64,000 nt of DNA. Origin: Eledone cirrhosa (lineage: Eukaryota; Mollusca; Cephalopoda; Octopoda; Eledonidae). Of this stretch, positions 40,401-54,299 are shown in pieces. The DNA lies in NCBI GenBank assembly GCA_964016885.1, contig OZ024742.1, positions 366,352,550-366,416,549 of the forward strand. Direction: 5' to 3'. Under the pieces are notes generated by a model, which was not told the DNA's origin, made no database searches, and saw only the letters and a list, made by a program, of their open reading frames with translations. Within the stretch, counting starts at the first letter, position 1. Each line of letters begins with the position of its first letter. A program made the position numbers and the translations under genes.

Positions 40401-43400
40401 GGGCGATGTATTAAGTCACCCAGATAGAGCTTGACTGTGGGTCCAGACTGTGAGGGTCAAGTGGGCGATGTATTAAGTCACCCAGAAAGAGCTTGACTGT
40501 GGGTCCAGACTGTGAGGGTCAAGTGGGCGATGTATTAGGTGACCCAGAAAGAGCTTGACTGTGGGTCCAGACTGTTAGGGTCAAGTGGGCGATGTATTAA
40601 GTCACCCAGAAAGAGCTTGACTGTGGGTCAGAGACTGTGAGGGTCAAGCGGGCGATGTATTAAGTCACCCAGATAGAGCTTGACTGTGGGTCCAGACTGT
40701 GAGGGTAAAGTGGGCGATGTATTAGGTGACCCAGAAAGAGCTTGACTGTGGGTCCAGACTGTGAGGGTCAAGTGGGCGATGTATTAAGTCACCCAGATAG
40801 AGCTTGACTGTGGGTCAGAGACTGTGAGGGTCAAGCGGGCGATGTATTAAGTCACCCAGATAGAGCTTGACTGTGGGTCCAGACTGTGAGGGTAAAGTGG
40901 GCGATGTATTAGGTGACCCAGAAAGAGCTTGACTGTGGGTCCAGACTGTTAGGGTCAAGTGGGCGATGTATTAAGTCACCCAGATAGAGCTTGACTGTGG
41001 GTCCAGACTGTGAGCGTCAAGTGGGCAATGTATTAAGTCATCCAGAAAGAGCTTGACTGTTGGTCCGGACTGTGAGGGTCAAGTGGGCGATGTATTAAGT
41101 GACCCAGAAAGAGCTTGACTCTGGGTCCAGACTGTGATGGTCAAGTGGGCGATGTATTAAGTCACCCAGATAGAGCTTGACTGTGGGTCCAGACTGTGAG
41201 GGTCAAGTGGGCGATGTATTAAGTCACCCAGATAGAGCTTGACTGTGGGTCCAGACTGTGAGGGTCAAGTGGGCGATGTATTAAGTAACCCAGATAGAGC
41301 TTGACTGTGGGTCCAGACTGTGAGGGTCAAGTGGGCGATGTATTAAGTCACCCAGATAGAGCTTGACTGTGGGTCCAGACTGTGAGGGTAAAGTGGGCGA
41401 TGTATTAGGTGACCCAGAAAGAGCTTGACTGTGGGTCCAGACTGTTAGGTTCAAGTGGGCGATGTATTAAGTCACCCAGATAGAGCTTGACTGTGGGTCC
41501 AGACTGTGAGCGTCAAGTGGGCGATGTATTAAGTCATCCAGAAAGAGCTTGACTGTTGGTCCGGACTGTGAGGGTCAAGTGGGCGATGTATTAAGTGACC
41601 CAGAAAGAGCTTGACTCTGGGTCCAGACTGTGATGGTCAAGTGGGCGATGTATTAAGTCACCCAGATAGAGCTTGACTGTGGGTCCAGACTGTGAGGGTC
41701 AAGTGGGCGATGTATTAAGTCACCCAGATAGAGCTTGACTGTGGGTCCAGACTGTGAGGGTCAAGTGGGCGATGTATTAAGTCACCCAGATAGAGCTTGA
41801 CTGTGGGTCCAGACTGTGAGGGTCAAGTGGGCGATGTATTAAGTCACCCAGAAAGAGCTTGACTGTGGATCCAGACTGTGAGGGTCAAGTGGGCGATTTC
41901 TTAAGTCACCCAGAAAGATCTTAACTGTGGGTCCAGACTGTGAGGGTCAAGTGGGCGATGTATTAAGTCACCCAGATAGAGCTTTACTGTGGGTCCAGAC
42001 TCTGAGGGTCAAGTGGGCGATGTATTAAGTAACCCAGATAGAGCTTGACTGTGGGTCCAGACTGTGAGGGTCAAGTGGGCGATGTATTAAGTCACCCAGA
42101 AAGAGCTTGACTGTGGGTCCAGACTCTGAGGGTCAAGTGGGCGATGTATTAAGTCACCCAGAAAGAGCTTGACTGTGGGTCCAGACTGTGAGGTTCAAGT
42201 GGGCAATGTATTAAGTAACCCAGATAGAGCTTGACTGTTGGTCCAGACTGTGAGGGTCAAGTGGGCGATGTATAAAGTCACCCAGAAAGAGCTTGACTGT
42301 GGGTCCAGACTGTGAGGGTCAAGTGGGCGATGTATTAAGTCACCCAGAAAGAGCTTGACTGTGGGTCTAGACTGTGAGGTTCAAGTGGGCGATGTATTAA
42401 GTGACCCAGAAAGAGCTCGACTGTGGGTCCAGCCTGTGAGGGTAAAGTGGGCGATGTATTAAGTCACCCAGAAAGAGCTTGACTGTGGGTCCAGACTGTG
42501 AGGGTCAAGTGGGCGATGTATTAGGTGACCCAGAAAGAGCTTGACTGTGGGTCCAGACTGTTAGGGTCAAGTGGGCGATGTATTAAGTCACCCAGATAGA
42601 GCTTGACTGTGGGTCCAGACTGTGAGCGTCAAGTGGGCGATGTATTAAGTCACCCAGAAAGAGCTTGACTGTGGGTCAGAGACTGTGAGGGTCAAGCGGG
42701 CGATGTATTAAGTCACCCAGATAGAGCCTGACTGTGGGTCCAGACTGTGAGGGTAAAGTGGGCGATGTATTAGGTGACCCAGAAAGAGCTTGACTGTGGG
42801 TCCAGACTGTTAGGGTCAAGTGGGCGATGTATTAAGTCACCCAGATAGAGCTTGACTGTGGGTCCAGACTGTGAGGGTCAAGTGGGCGATGTATTAAGTC
42901 ACCCAGAAAGAGCTTGACTGTGGGTCCAGACTGTGAGGGTAAAGTGGGCGATTTCTTAAGTCACCCAGAAAGATCTTGACTGTGGGTCCAGACTGTGAGG
43001 GTCAAGTGGGCGAGGTATTAAGTGACCCAGAAAGAGCTTGACTCTGGGTCCAGACTGTGATGGTCAAGTGGGCGATGTATTAAGTCACCCAGATAGAGCT
43101 TGACTGTGGGTCCAGACTGTGAGGGTAAAGTGGGCGATGTATTATGTCACCCAGATAGAGCTTGACTGTGGGTCCAGAGTGTGAGGGTCAAGTGGGCGAT
43201 GTATTAAGTCACCCAGATAGAGCTTTACTGTGGGTCCAGACTCTGAGGGTCAAGTGGGCGATGTATTAAGTCACCCTGATAGAGCTTGACTGTGGGTCCA
43301 GACTGTGAGGGTCAAGTGGGCGATGTATTAAGTCACCCAGAAAGAGCTTGACTGTGGGTCCAGACTGTGAGGGTCAAGTGGGCGATGTATTAAGTCACCC

Positions 43401-46400
43401 AGAAAGAGCTTGACTGTGGGTCCAGACTGTGAGGTTCAAGTGGGCAATGTATTAAGTGACCCAGAAAGAGCTCGACTGTGGGTCCAGCCTGTGAGGGTAA
43501 AGTGGGCGATGTATTAAGTCACCCAGAAAGAGCTTGACTGTGGGTCCAGACTGTGAGGGTCAAGTGGGCGATGTATTAAGTCACCCAGATAGAGCTTGAC
43601 TCTGGGTCCAGACTGTCAGGGTCAAGTGGGCGATGTATTAAGTGACCCAGAAAGAGCTTGACTGTGGGTCCAGACTGTGAGGGTAAAGTGGGCGATGCAT
43701 TAAGTCACCCAGTTAGAGCTTGACTGTGGGTCCAGATTGTGAGGGTCAAGTGGGCGATGTATTAAGTCACCCTGATAGAGCTTGAATGTGGGTCCAGACT
43801 GTGAGGGTCAAGTGGGCGATGTATTAAGTCACCCAGAAAGAGCTTGACTGTGGGTCCAGACTGTGAGGGTAAAGTGGGCGATTTCTTAAGTCACCCAGAA
43901 AGATCTTGACTGTGGGTCCAGACTGTGAGGGTCAAGTGGGCGATGTATTAAGTCACCCAGATAGAGCTTGACTCTGGGTCCAGACTGTGAGGGTCAAGTG
44001 GGCGATGTATTAAGTCACCCAGAAAGAGCTTGACTGTGGGTCCAGACTGTGAGGATCAAGTGGGCGATGTATTAAGTCACCCAGAAAGAGCTTGACTGTG
44101 GGTCCAGACTGTGAGGGTCAAGTGGGCGATGTATTAAGTCACCCAGATAGAGCTTGACTCTGGGTCCAGACTGTGAGGGTAAAGTGGGCGATTTATTAAG
44201 TCACCCAGATAGAGCTTGACTGTGGGTCCAGACTGTGAGTGTCAAGTGGGCGATGTATTAAGTCACCCAGATAGAGCTTGACTCTGGGTCCAGACTGTGA
44301 GGGTCAAGTGGGCGATGTATTAAGTCACCCAGATAGAGCTTGACTGTGGGTCCAGACTGTGAGGGTAAAGTGGGCGATTTATTAAGTCACCCAGATAGAG
44401 CTTGACTGTGGGTCCAGACTGTGAGGGTCAAGTGGGCGATGTATTAAGTCACCCAGAAAGAGCTTGACTGTGGGTCCGGACTGTGAGGGTCAAGTGGGCG
44501 ATGTATTAAGTCAGCCAGAAAGAGCTTGACTGTGGATCCAGACTGTGAGGGTCAAGTGGGCGATTTCTTAAGTCACCCAGAAAGATCTTGACTGTGGGTC
44601 CAGACTGTGAGGGTCAAGTGGGCGATGTATTAAGTCACCCAGATAGAGTTTTACTGTGGGTCCAGACTGTGAGGGTCAAGTGGGCGATGTATTAAGTCAG
44701 CCAGAAAGAGCTTGACTGTGGATCCAGACTGTGAGGGTCAAGTGGGCGATGTATTAAGTCACCCAGATAGAGCTTTACTGTGGGTCCGGACTGTGAGGGT
44801 CAAGTGGGCGATGTATTAAGTCAGCCAGAAAGAGCTTGACTGTGGATCCAGACTGTGAGGGTCAAGTGGGCGATGTATTAAGTCAGCCAGAAAGAGCTTG
44901 ACTCTGGGTCCAGACTGTGAGGGTCAAGTGGGCGATTTCTTAAGTAACCCAGAAAGAGCTTGACTGTGGGTCCAGACTGTGAGGGTAAAGTGGGCGATGT
45001 ATTAAGTCACCTAGATAGAGCTTTACTGTGGGTCCAGACTGTGAGGGTCAAGTGGGCGATGTATTAAGTAACCCAGATAGAGCTTGACTGTGGGTCCAGA
45101 CTGTGAGTGTCAAGTGGGCGATGTATAAAGTCACCCAGAAAGATCTTGACTGTGGGTCCAGACTGTGAGGGTCAAGTGGGCGATGTATTAAGTCAGCCAG
45201 AAAGAGCTTGACTCTGGGTCCAGACTGTGAGGGTCAAGTGGGCGATGTATTAAGTGACCCAGATAGAGCTTGACTGTGGGTCCAGACTGTGAGGGTAAAG
45301 TGGGCGATGTATTAAGTCACCCAGTTAGAGCTTGACTGTGGGTCCAGATTGTGAGGGTCAAGTGGGCGATGTATTAAGTCAACGTGATAGAGCTTGACTG
45401 TGGGTCCAGACTGTGAGAGTCAAGTGGGCGATGTATTAAGTCACCCAGATAGAGCTTGACTGTGGGTCCAGACTGTGAGGGTAAAGTGGGCGATTTATTA
45501 AGTCACCCAGATAGAGCTTGACTGTGGGTCCAGACTGTGAGCGTCAAGTGGGCGATGTATTAAGTCACCCAGAAAGAGCTTGACTGTGGGTCAGAGACTG
45601 TGAGGGTCAAGCGGGCGATGTATTAAGTCACCCAGATAGAGCTTGACTGTGGGTCCAAACTGTGAGGGCAAAGTGGGCGATGTATTAGGTGACCCAGAAA
45701 GAGCTTGACTGTGGGTCCAGACTGTTAGGGTCAAGTGGGCGATGTATTAAGTCACCCAGATAGAGCTTGACTGTGGGTCCAGACTGTGAGCGTCAAGTGG
45801 GCGATGTATTAAGTCATCCAGAAAGAGCTTGACTGTTGGTCCGGACTGTGAGGGTCAAGTGGGCGATGTATTAAGTGACCCAGAAAGAGCTTGACTCTGG
45901 CTCCAGACTGTGAGGGTCAAGTGGGCGATATATTAAGTCACCCAGATAGAGCTTGACTGTGGGTCCAGACTGTGAGGGTCAAGTGGGCGATGTATTAAGT
46001 CACCCAGATAGAGCTTGACTGTGGGTCCAGACTGTGAGGGTCAAGTGGGCGATGTATTAAGTAACCCAGATAGAGCTTGACTGTGGGTCCAGACTGTGAG
46101 GGTCAAGTGGGCGATGTATTAAGTCACCCAGATAGAGCTTGACTGTGGGTCCAGACTGTGAGGGTCAAGTGGGCGATGTATTAAGTCACCCAGAAAGATC
46201 TTGACTGTGGGTCCAGACTGTGAGGGTCAGGTGGGCGATGTATTAAGTCACCCAGATAGAGCTTTACTGTGGGTCCAGACTCTGAGGGTCAAGTGGGCGA
46301 TGTATTAAGTAACCCAGATAGAGCTTGACTGTGGGTCCAGACTGTGAGGGTCAAGTGGGCGATGTATTAAGCCACACAGAAAGAGCTTGACTGTGGGTGC

Positions 46401-49400
46401 AGACTGTGAGGGTCAAGTGGGCGATGTATTAAGTCACCCAGAAAGAGCTTGACTGTGGGTCCAGACTGTGAGGTTCAAGTGGGCAATGTATTAAGTAACC
46501 CAGATAGAGCTTGACTGTTGGTCCAGACTGTGAGGGTCAAGTGGGCGATGTATTAAGTCACCCAGAAAGAGCTTGACTGTGGGTCCAGACTGTGAGGGTC
46601 AAGTGGGCGATGTATTAAGTCACCCAGAAAGAGCTTGACTGTGGGTCCAGACTGTGAGGTTCAAGTGGGCGATGTATTAAGTGACCCAGAAAGAGCTCGA
46701 CTGTGGGTCCAGCCTGTGAGGGTAAAGTGGGCGATGTATTAAGTCACCCAGAAAGAGCTTGACTGTGGGTCCAGACTGTGAGGGTCAAGTGGGCGATGTA
46801 TTAAGTCACCCAGATAGAGCTTGACTCTGGGTCCAGACTGTGAGGGTCAAGTGGGCGATGTATTAAGTGACCCAGAAAGAGCTTGACTGTGGGTCCAGAC
46901 TGTGAGGGTAAAGTGGGCGATGCATTAAGTCACCCAGTTAGAGCTTGACTGTGGGTCCAGATTGTGAGGGTCAAGTGGGCGATGTATTAAGTCACCCTGA
47001 TAGAGCTTGAATGTGGGTCCAGACTGTGAGGGTCAAGTGGGCGATGTATTAAGTCACCCAGAAAGAGCTTGACTGTGGGTCCAGACTGTGAGGGTCAAGT
47101 GGGCGATGTATTAAGTCACCCAGAAAGATCTTGACTGTGGGTCCAGACTGTGAGGGTCAAGTGGGCGATGTATTAAGTCACCCAGAAAGATCTTGACTGT
47201 GGGTCCAGACTGTGAGGGTCAAGTGGGCGATGTATTAAGTCACCCAGATAGAGCTTGACTCTGGGTCCAGACTGTGAGGGTCAAGTGGACGATGTATTAA
47301 GTCACCCAGAAAGAGCTTGACTGTGGGTCCAGACTGTGAGGATCAAGTGGGCGATGTATTAAGTCACCCAGAAAGAGCTTGACTGTGGGTCCAGACTGTG
47401 AGGGTCAAGTGGGCGATGTATTAAGTCACCCAGATAGAGCTTGACTCTGGGTCCAGACTGTGAGGGTAAAGTGGGCGATTTATTAAGTCACCCAGATAGA
47501 GCTTGACTGTGGGTCCAGACTGTGAGTGTCAAGTGGGCGATGTATTAAGTCACCCAGATAGAGCTTGACTCTGGGTCCAGACTGTGAGGGTCAAGTGGGC
47601 GATGTATTAAGTCACCCAGATAGAGCTTGACTGTGGGTCCAGACTGTGAGGGTAAAGTGGGCGATTTATTAAGTCACCCAGATAGAGCTTGACTGTGGGT
47701 CCAGACTGTGAGGGTCAAGTGGGCGATGTATTAAGTCACCCAGATAGAGCTTGACTGTGGGTTCCGGACTGTGAGGGTCAAGTGGGCGATGTATTAAGTC
47801 AGCCAGAAAGAGCTTAACTGTGGATCCAGACTGTGAGGGTCAAGTGGGCGATTTCTTAAGTCACCCAGAAAGATCTTGACTGTGGGTCCAGACTGTGAGG
47901 GTCAAGTGGGCGATGTATTAAGTCACCCAGATAGAGCTTTACTGTGGGTCCAGACTGTGAGGGTCAAGTGGGCGATGTATTAAGTAACCCAGATAGAGCT
48001 TGACTGTGGGTCCAGACTGTGAGGGTCAAGTGGGCGATGTATAAAGTCACCCAGAAAGAGCTTGACTGTGGGTCCAGACTGTGAGGGTCAAGTGGGCGAT
48101 GTATTAAGTCACCCAGAAAGAGCTTGACTGTGGGTCCAGACTGTGAGGTTCAAGTGGGCGATGTATTAAGTAACCCAGATAGAGCTTGACTGTTGGTCCA
48201 GACTGTGAGGGTCAAGTGGGCGATGTATTAAGTCACCCAGAAAGAGCTTGACTGTGGGTCCAGACTGTGAGGGTCAAGTGGGCGATGTATTAAGTCACCC
48301 AGATAGAGCTTGACTCTGGGTCCAGACTGTGAGGGTCAAGTGGGCGATGTATTAAGTGACCCAGATAGAGCTTGACTGTGGGTCCAGACTGTGAGGGTAA
48401 AGTGGGCGATGTATTAAGTCACCCAGTTAGAGCTTGACTGTGGGTCCAGATTGTGAGGGTCAAGTGGGCGATGTATTAAGTCACCCAGATAGAGCTTGAC
48501 TGTGGGTCCAGACTGTGAGGGTCAAGTGGGCGATGTATTAAGTCACCCAGATAGAGCTTGACTCTGGGTCCAGACTGTGAGGGTCAAGTGGGCGATGTAT
48601 TAAGTCACCCAGAAAGAGCTTGACTGTGGGTCCAGACTGTGAGGGTCAAGTGGGCGATGTATTAGGTGACCCAGAAAGAGCTTGACCGTGGGTCCAGACT
48701 GTTAGTGTCAAGTGGGCGATGTATTAAGTCACCCAGATAGAGCTTGACTGTGGGTCCAGACTGTGAGCGTCAAGTGGGCGATGTATTAAGTCACCCAGAA
48801 AGAGCTTGACTGTGGGTCCAGACTGTGAGGGCAAAGTGGGCGATGTATTAGGTGACCCAGAAAGAGCTTGACTGTGAGTCCAGACTGTTAGGGTCAAGTG
48901 GGCGATGTATTAAGTCACCCAGATAGAGCTTGACTGTGGGTCCAGACTGTGAGCGTCAAGTGGGCGATGTATTAAGACATCCAGAAAGAGCTTGACTGTT
49001 GGTCCGGACTGTGAGGGTCAAGTGGGCGATGTATTAAGTGACCCAGAAAGAGCTTGACTCTGGGTCCAGACTGTGAGGGTCAAGTGGGCGATATATTAAG
49101 TCACCCAGATAGAGCTTGACTGTGGGTCCAGACTGTGAGGGTCAAGTGGGCGATGTATTAAGTCACCCAGATAGAGCTTGACTGTGGGTCCAGACTGTGA
49201 GGGTCAAGTGGGCGATGTATTAAGTAACCCAGATAGAGCTTGACTGTGGGTCCAGACTGTGAGGGTCAAGTGGGCGATGTATTAAGTCACCCAGATAGAG
49301 CTTGACTGTGGGTCCAGACTGTGAGGGTCAAGTGGGCGATGTATTAAGTCACCCAGAAAGAGCTTGACTGTGGATCCAGACTGTGAGGGTCAAGTGGGCG

Positions 49401-52400
49401 ATTTCTTAAGTCACCCAGAAAGATCTTGACTGTGGGTCCAGACTGTGAGGGTCAAGTGGGCGATGTATTAAGTCACCCAGATAGAGCTTTACTGTGGGTC
49501 CAGACTGTGAGGGTCAAGTGGGCGATGTATTAAGTAACCCAGCTAGATCTTGACTGTGGGTCCAGACTGTGAGGGTCAAGTGGGCGATGTATTAAGTCAC
49601 CCAGAAAGAGCTTGACTGTGGGTCCAGACTGTGAGGGTCAAGTGGGCGATGTATTAAGTCACCCAGAAAGAGCTTGACTGTGGGTCCAGACTGTGAGGTT
49701 CAAGTGGGCGATGTATTAAGTAACCCAGATAGAGCTTGACTGTTGGTCCAGACTGTGAGGGTCAAGTGGGCGATGTATTAAGTCACCCAGAAAGAGCTTG
49801 ACTGTGGGTCCAGACTGTGAAGGTCAAGTGGGCGATGTATTAAGTGACCCAGAAAGAGCTCGACTGTGGGTCCAGCCTGTGAGGGTCAAGTGGGCGATGT
49901 ATTAAGTCACCCAGATAGAGCTTGACTCTGGGTCCAGACTGTGAGGGTCAAGTGGGCGATGTATTAGGTGACCCAGAAAGAGCTTGACTGTGGGTCCAGA
50001 CTGTTAGGGTCAAGTGGGCGATGTATTAAGTCACCCAGATAGAGCTTGACTGTGGGTCCAGACTGTGAGCGTCAAGTGGGCGATGTATTAAGTCATCCAG
50101 AAAGAGCTTGACTGTTGGTCCGGACTGTGAGGGTCAAGTGGGCGATGTATTAAGTGACCCAGAAAGAGCTTGACTCTGGGTCCAGACTGTGAGGGTCAAG
50201 TGGGCGATATATTAAGTCACCCAGATAGAGCTTGACTGTGGGTCCAGACTGTGAGGGTCAAGTGGGCGATGTATTAAGTCACCCAGATAGAGCTTGACTG
50301 TGGGTCCAGACTGTGAGGGTCAAGTGGGCGATGTATTAAGTAACCCAGATAGAGCTTGACTGTGGGTCCAGACTGTGAGGGTCAAGTGGGCGATGTATTA
50401 AGTCACCCAGAAGGAGCTTGACTGTGGGTCCAGACTGTGAGGGTCAAGTGGGCGATGTATTAAGTCACCCAGAAAGAGCTTGACTGTGGATCCAGACTGT
50501 GAGGGTCAAGTGGGCGATTTCTTAAGTCACCCAGAAAGATCTTGACTGTGGGTCCAGACTGTGAGGGTCAAGTGGGCGATGTATTAAGTCACCCAGATAG
50601 AGCTTTACTGTGGGTCCAGACTGTGAGGGTCAAGTGGGCGATGTATTAAGTAACCCAGATAGATCTTGACTGTGGGTCCAGACTGTGAGGGTCAAGTGGG
50701 CGATGTATTAAGTCACCCAGAAAGAGCTTGACTGTGGGTCCAGACTGTGAGGGTCAAGTGGGCGATGTATTAAGTCACCCAGAAAGAGCTTGACTGTGGG
50801 TCCAGACTGTGAGGTTCAAGTGGGCGATGTATTAAGTAACCCAGATAGAGCTTGACTGTTGGTCCAGACTGTGAGGGTCAAGTGGGCGATGTATTAAGTC
50901 ACCCAGAAAGAGCTTGACTGTGGGTCCAGACTGTGAAGGTGAAGTGGGCGATGTATTAAGTGACCCAGAAAGAGCTCGACTGTGGGTCCAGCCTGTGAGG
51001 GTAAAGTGGGCGATGTATTAAGTCACCCAGAAAGAGCTTGACTGTGGGTCCAGACTGTGAGGGTCAAGTGGGCGATGTATTAAGTCACCCAGATAGAGCT
51101 TGACTCTGGGTCCAGACTGTGAGGGTCAAGTGGGCGATGTATTAAGTGACCCAGAAAGAGCTTGACTGTTGGTCCAGACTGTGAGGGTCAAGTGGGCGAT
51201 GTATTAAGTCACCCAGAAAGAGCTTGACTGTGGGTCCAGACTGTGAGGGTAAAGTGGGCGATGTATTAAGTCACCCAGTTAGAGCTTGACTGTGGGTCCA
51301 GATTGTGAGGATCAAGTGGGCGATGTATTAAGTCACCCTGATAGAGCTTGACTGTGGGTCCAGACTGTGAGGGTCAAGTGGGCGATGTATTAAGTCACCC
51401 AGAAAGAGCTTGACTGTGGGTCCAGACTGTGAGGGTAAAGTGGGCGATGTATTAAGTCACCCAGATAGAGCTTGACTGTGGGTCCAGACTGTGAGGGTAA
51501 AGTGGGCGATGTATTAAGTCACCCAGATAGAGGTTGACTCTGGGTCCAGACTGTGAGGGTCAAGTGGGCGATGTCTTAAGTCACCCAGTTAGAGCTTGAC
51601 TCTGGGTCCAGACTGTGAGGGTCAAGTGGGCGATGTATTAAGTCACCCAGATAGAGCTTGACTGTGGGTCCAGACTGTGAGGGTCAAGTGGGCGATGTAT
51701 TAAGTCACCCAGATAGAGCTTGACTGTGGGTCCAGACTGTGAGGGTCAAGTGGGCGATGTATTAAGTCACCCAGAAAGAGCTTCACTGTGATTCCAGACT
51801 GTGAGGGTCAAGTGGGCGATGTATTAAGTGACCCAGAAAGAGCTTGACTCTGGGTCCAGACTGTGAAGGTCAAGTGGGCGATGTATTAAGTCACCCAGAT
51901 AGAGCTTGACTGTGGGTCCTGACTGTGAGAGTAAAGTGGGCGATGTATTAAGTCACCCAGAAAGAGCTTGAGTCTGGGTCCAGACTGTGAGGGTCAAGTG
52001 GGCGATGTATTAAGTCACCCAGATAGAGCTTGACTGTGGGTCCAGACTGTGAGGGTCAAGTGGGCGATGTATTAAGTCACCCAGAAAGAGCTTGACTGTG
52101 GGTCAGAGACTGTGAGCGTCAAGTGGGCGATGTATTAAGTCACCCAGATAGAGCTTGACTATGGGTCCAGACTGTGAGGGTCAAGTGTGCGATGTATTAA
52201 GTCACCCAGATAGAGCTTGACTGTGGGTCCAGACTGTGAGGGTCAAGTGGGCGATGTATTAAGTCACCCAGAAAGAGCTTGACTGTGGGTCCAGACTGTG
52301 AGGGTCAAGTGGGCGATGTCTTAAGTCACCCAGATAGAGCTTGACTGTGGGTCCAGACTGTGAGGGTTAAGTGGGCGATGTATTAAGTGACCCAGAAAGA

Positions 52401-54299
52401 GCTTGACTCTGGGTCCAGACTGTGAGGGTAAAGTGGGCGATGTCTTAAGTCACCCAGAAAGAGCTTGACTCTGGGTCCAGACTGTGAGGGTCAAGTGGGC
52501 GATGTATTAAGTAACCCAGATAGAGCTTGACTGTGGGTCCAGACCGTGAGGGTCAAGTGGGCGATGTATTAAGTCACCCAGATAGAGCTTGACTGTGGGT
52601 CCAGACTGTGAGGGTCAAGTGGGCGATGTATTAAGTCACCCAGAAAGAGCTTGACTGTGGATCCAGACTGTGAGTGTCAAGTGGGCGATTTCTTAAGTCA
52701 CCCAGAAAGATCTTGACTGTGGGTCCAGACTGTGAGGGTCAAGTGGGCGATGGATTAAGTCACCCAGATAGAGCTTGACTGTGGGTCCAGACTGGGAGGG
52801 TCAAGTGGGCGATGTATTAAGTAACCCAGATAGATCTTGACTGTGGGTCCAGACTGTGAGGGTCAAGTGGGCGATGTATTAAGTCACCCAGAAAGAGCTT
52901 GACTGTGGGTCCAGACTGTGAGGGTCAAGTGGGCGATGTATTAAGTCACCCAGAAAGAGCTTGACTGTGGGTCCAGACTGTGAGGTTCAAGTGGGCGATG
53001 TATTAAGTAACCCAGATAGAGCTTGACTGTTGGTCCAGACTGTGAGGGTCAAGTGGGCGATGTATTAAGTCACCCAGAAAGAGCTTGACTGTGGGTCCAG
53101 ACTGTGAAGGTCAAGTGGGCGATGTATTAAGTGACACAGAAAGAGCTCGACTGTGGGTCCAGCCTGTGAGGGTAAAGTGGGCGATGTATTAAGTCACCCA
53201 GAAAGAGCTTGACTGTGGGTCCAGACTGTGAGGGTCAAGTGGGCGATGTATTAAGTCACCCAGATAGAGCTTGACTCTGGGTCCAGACTGTGAGGGTCAA
53301 GTGGGCGATGTATTAAGTGACCCAGAAAGAGCTTGACTGTGGGTCCAGACTGTGAGGGTAAAGTGGGCGATGTATTAAGTCACCCAGTTAGAGCTTGACT
53401 GTGGGTCCAGATTGTGAGGGTCAAGTGGGCGATGTATTAAGTCACCCTGATAGAGCTTGACTGTGGGTCCAGACTGTGAGGGTCAAGTGGGCGATGTATT
53501 AAGTCACCCAGAAAGAGCTTGACTGTGGGTCCAGACTGTGAGGGTCAAGTGGGCGATGTATTAAGTCACCCAGATAGAGCTTGACTCTGGGTCCAGACTG
53601 TGAGGGTCAAGTGGGCGATGTCTTAAGTCACCCAGTTAGAGCTTGACTCTGGGTCCAGACTGTGAGGGTCAAGTGGGCGATGTATTAAGTCACCCAGATA
53701 GAGCTTGACTGTGGGTCCAGACTGTGAGGGTCAAGTGGGCGATGTATTAAGTCACCCAGATAGAGCTTGACTGTGGGTCCAGACTGTGAGGGTCAAGTGG
53801 GCGATGTATTAAGTCACCCAGAAAGAGCTTGACTGTGGGTCAGAGACTGTGAGGGTCAAGTGGGCGATGTATTAAGTCACCCAGATAGAGCTTGACTGTG
53901 ATTCCAGACTGTGAGGGTCAAGTGGGCGATGTATTAAGTGACCCAGAAAGAGCTTGACTCTGGGTCCAGACTGTGAAGGTCAAGTGGGCGATGTATTAAG
54001 TCACCCAGATAGAGCTTGACTGTGGGTCCAGACTGTGAGCGTCAAGTGGGCGATGTATTAAGTCACCCAGATAGAGCTTGACTATGGGTCCAGACTGTGA
54101 GGGTCAAGTGTGCGATGTATTAAGTCACCCAGATAGAGCTTGACTGTGGGTCCAGACTGTGAGGGTCAAGTGGGCGATGTATTAAGTCACCTAGAAAGAG
54201 CTTGACTGTGGGTCCAGACTGTGAGGGTCAAGTGGGCGATGTCTTAAGTCACCCAGATAGAGCTTGACTGTGGGTCCAGACTGTGAGGGTTAAGTGGGC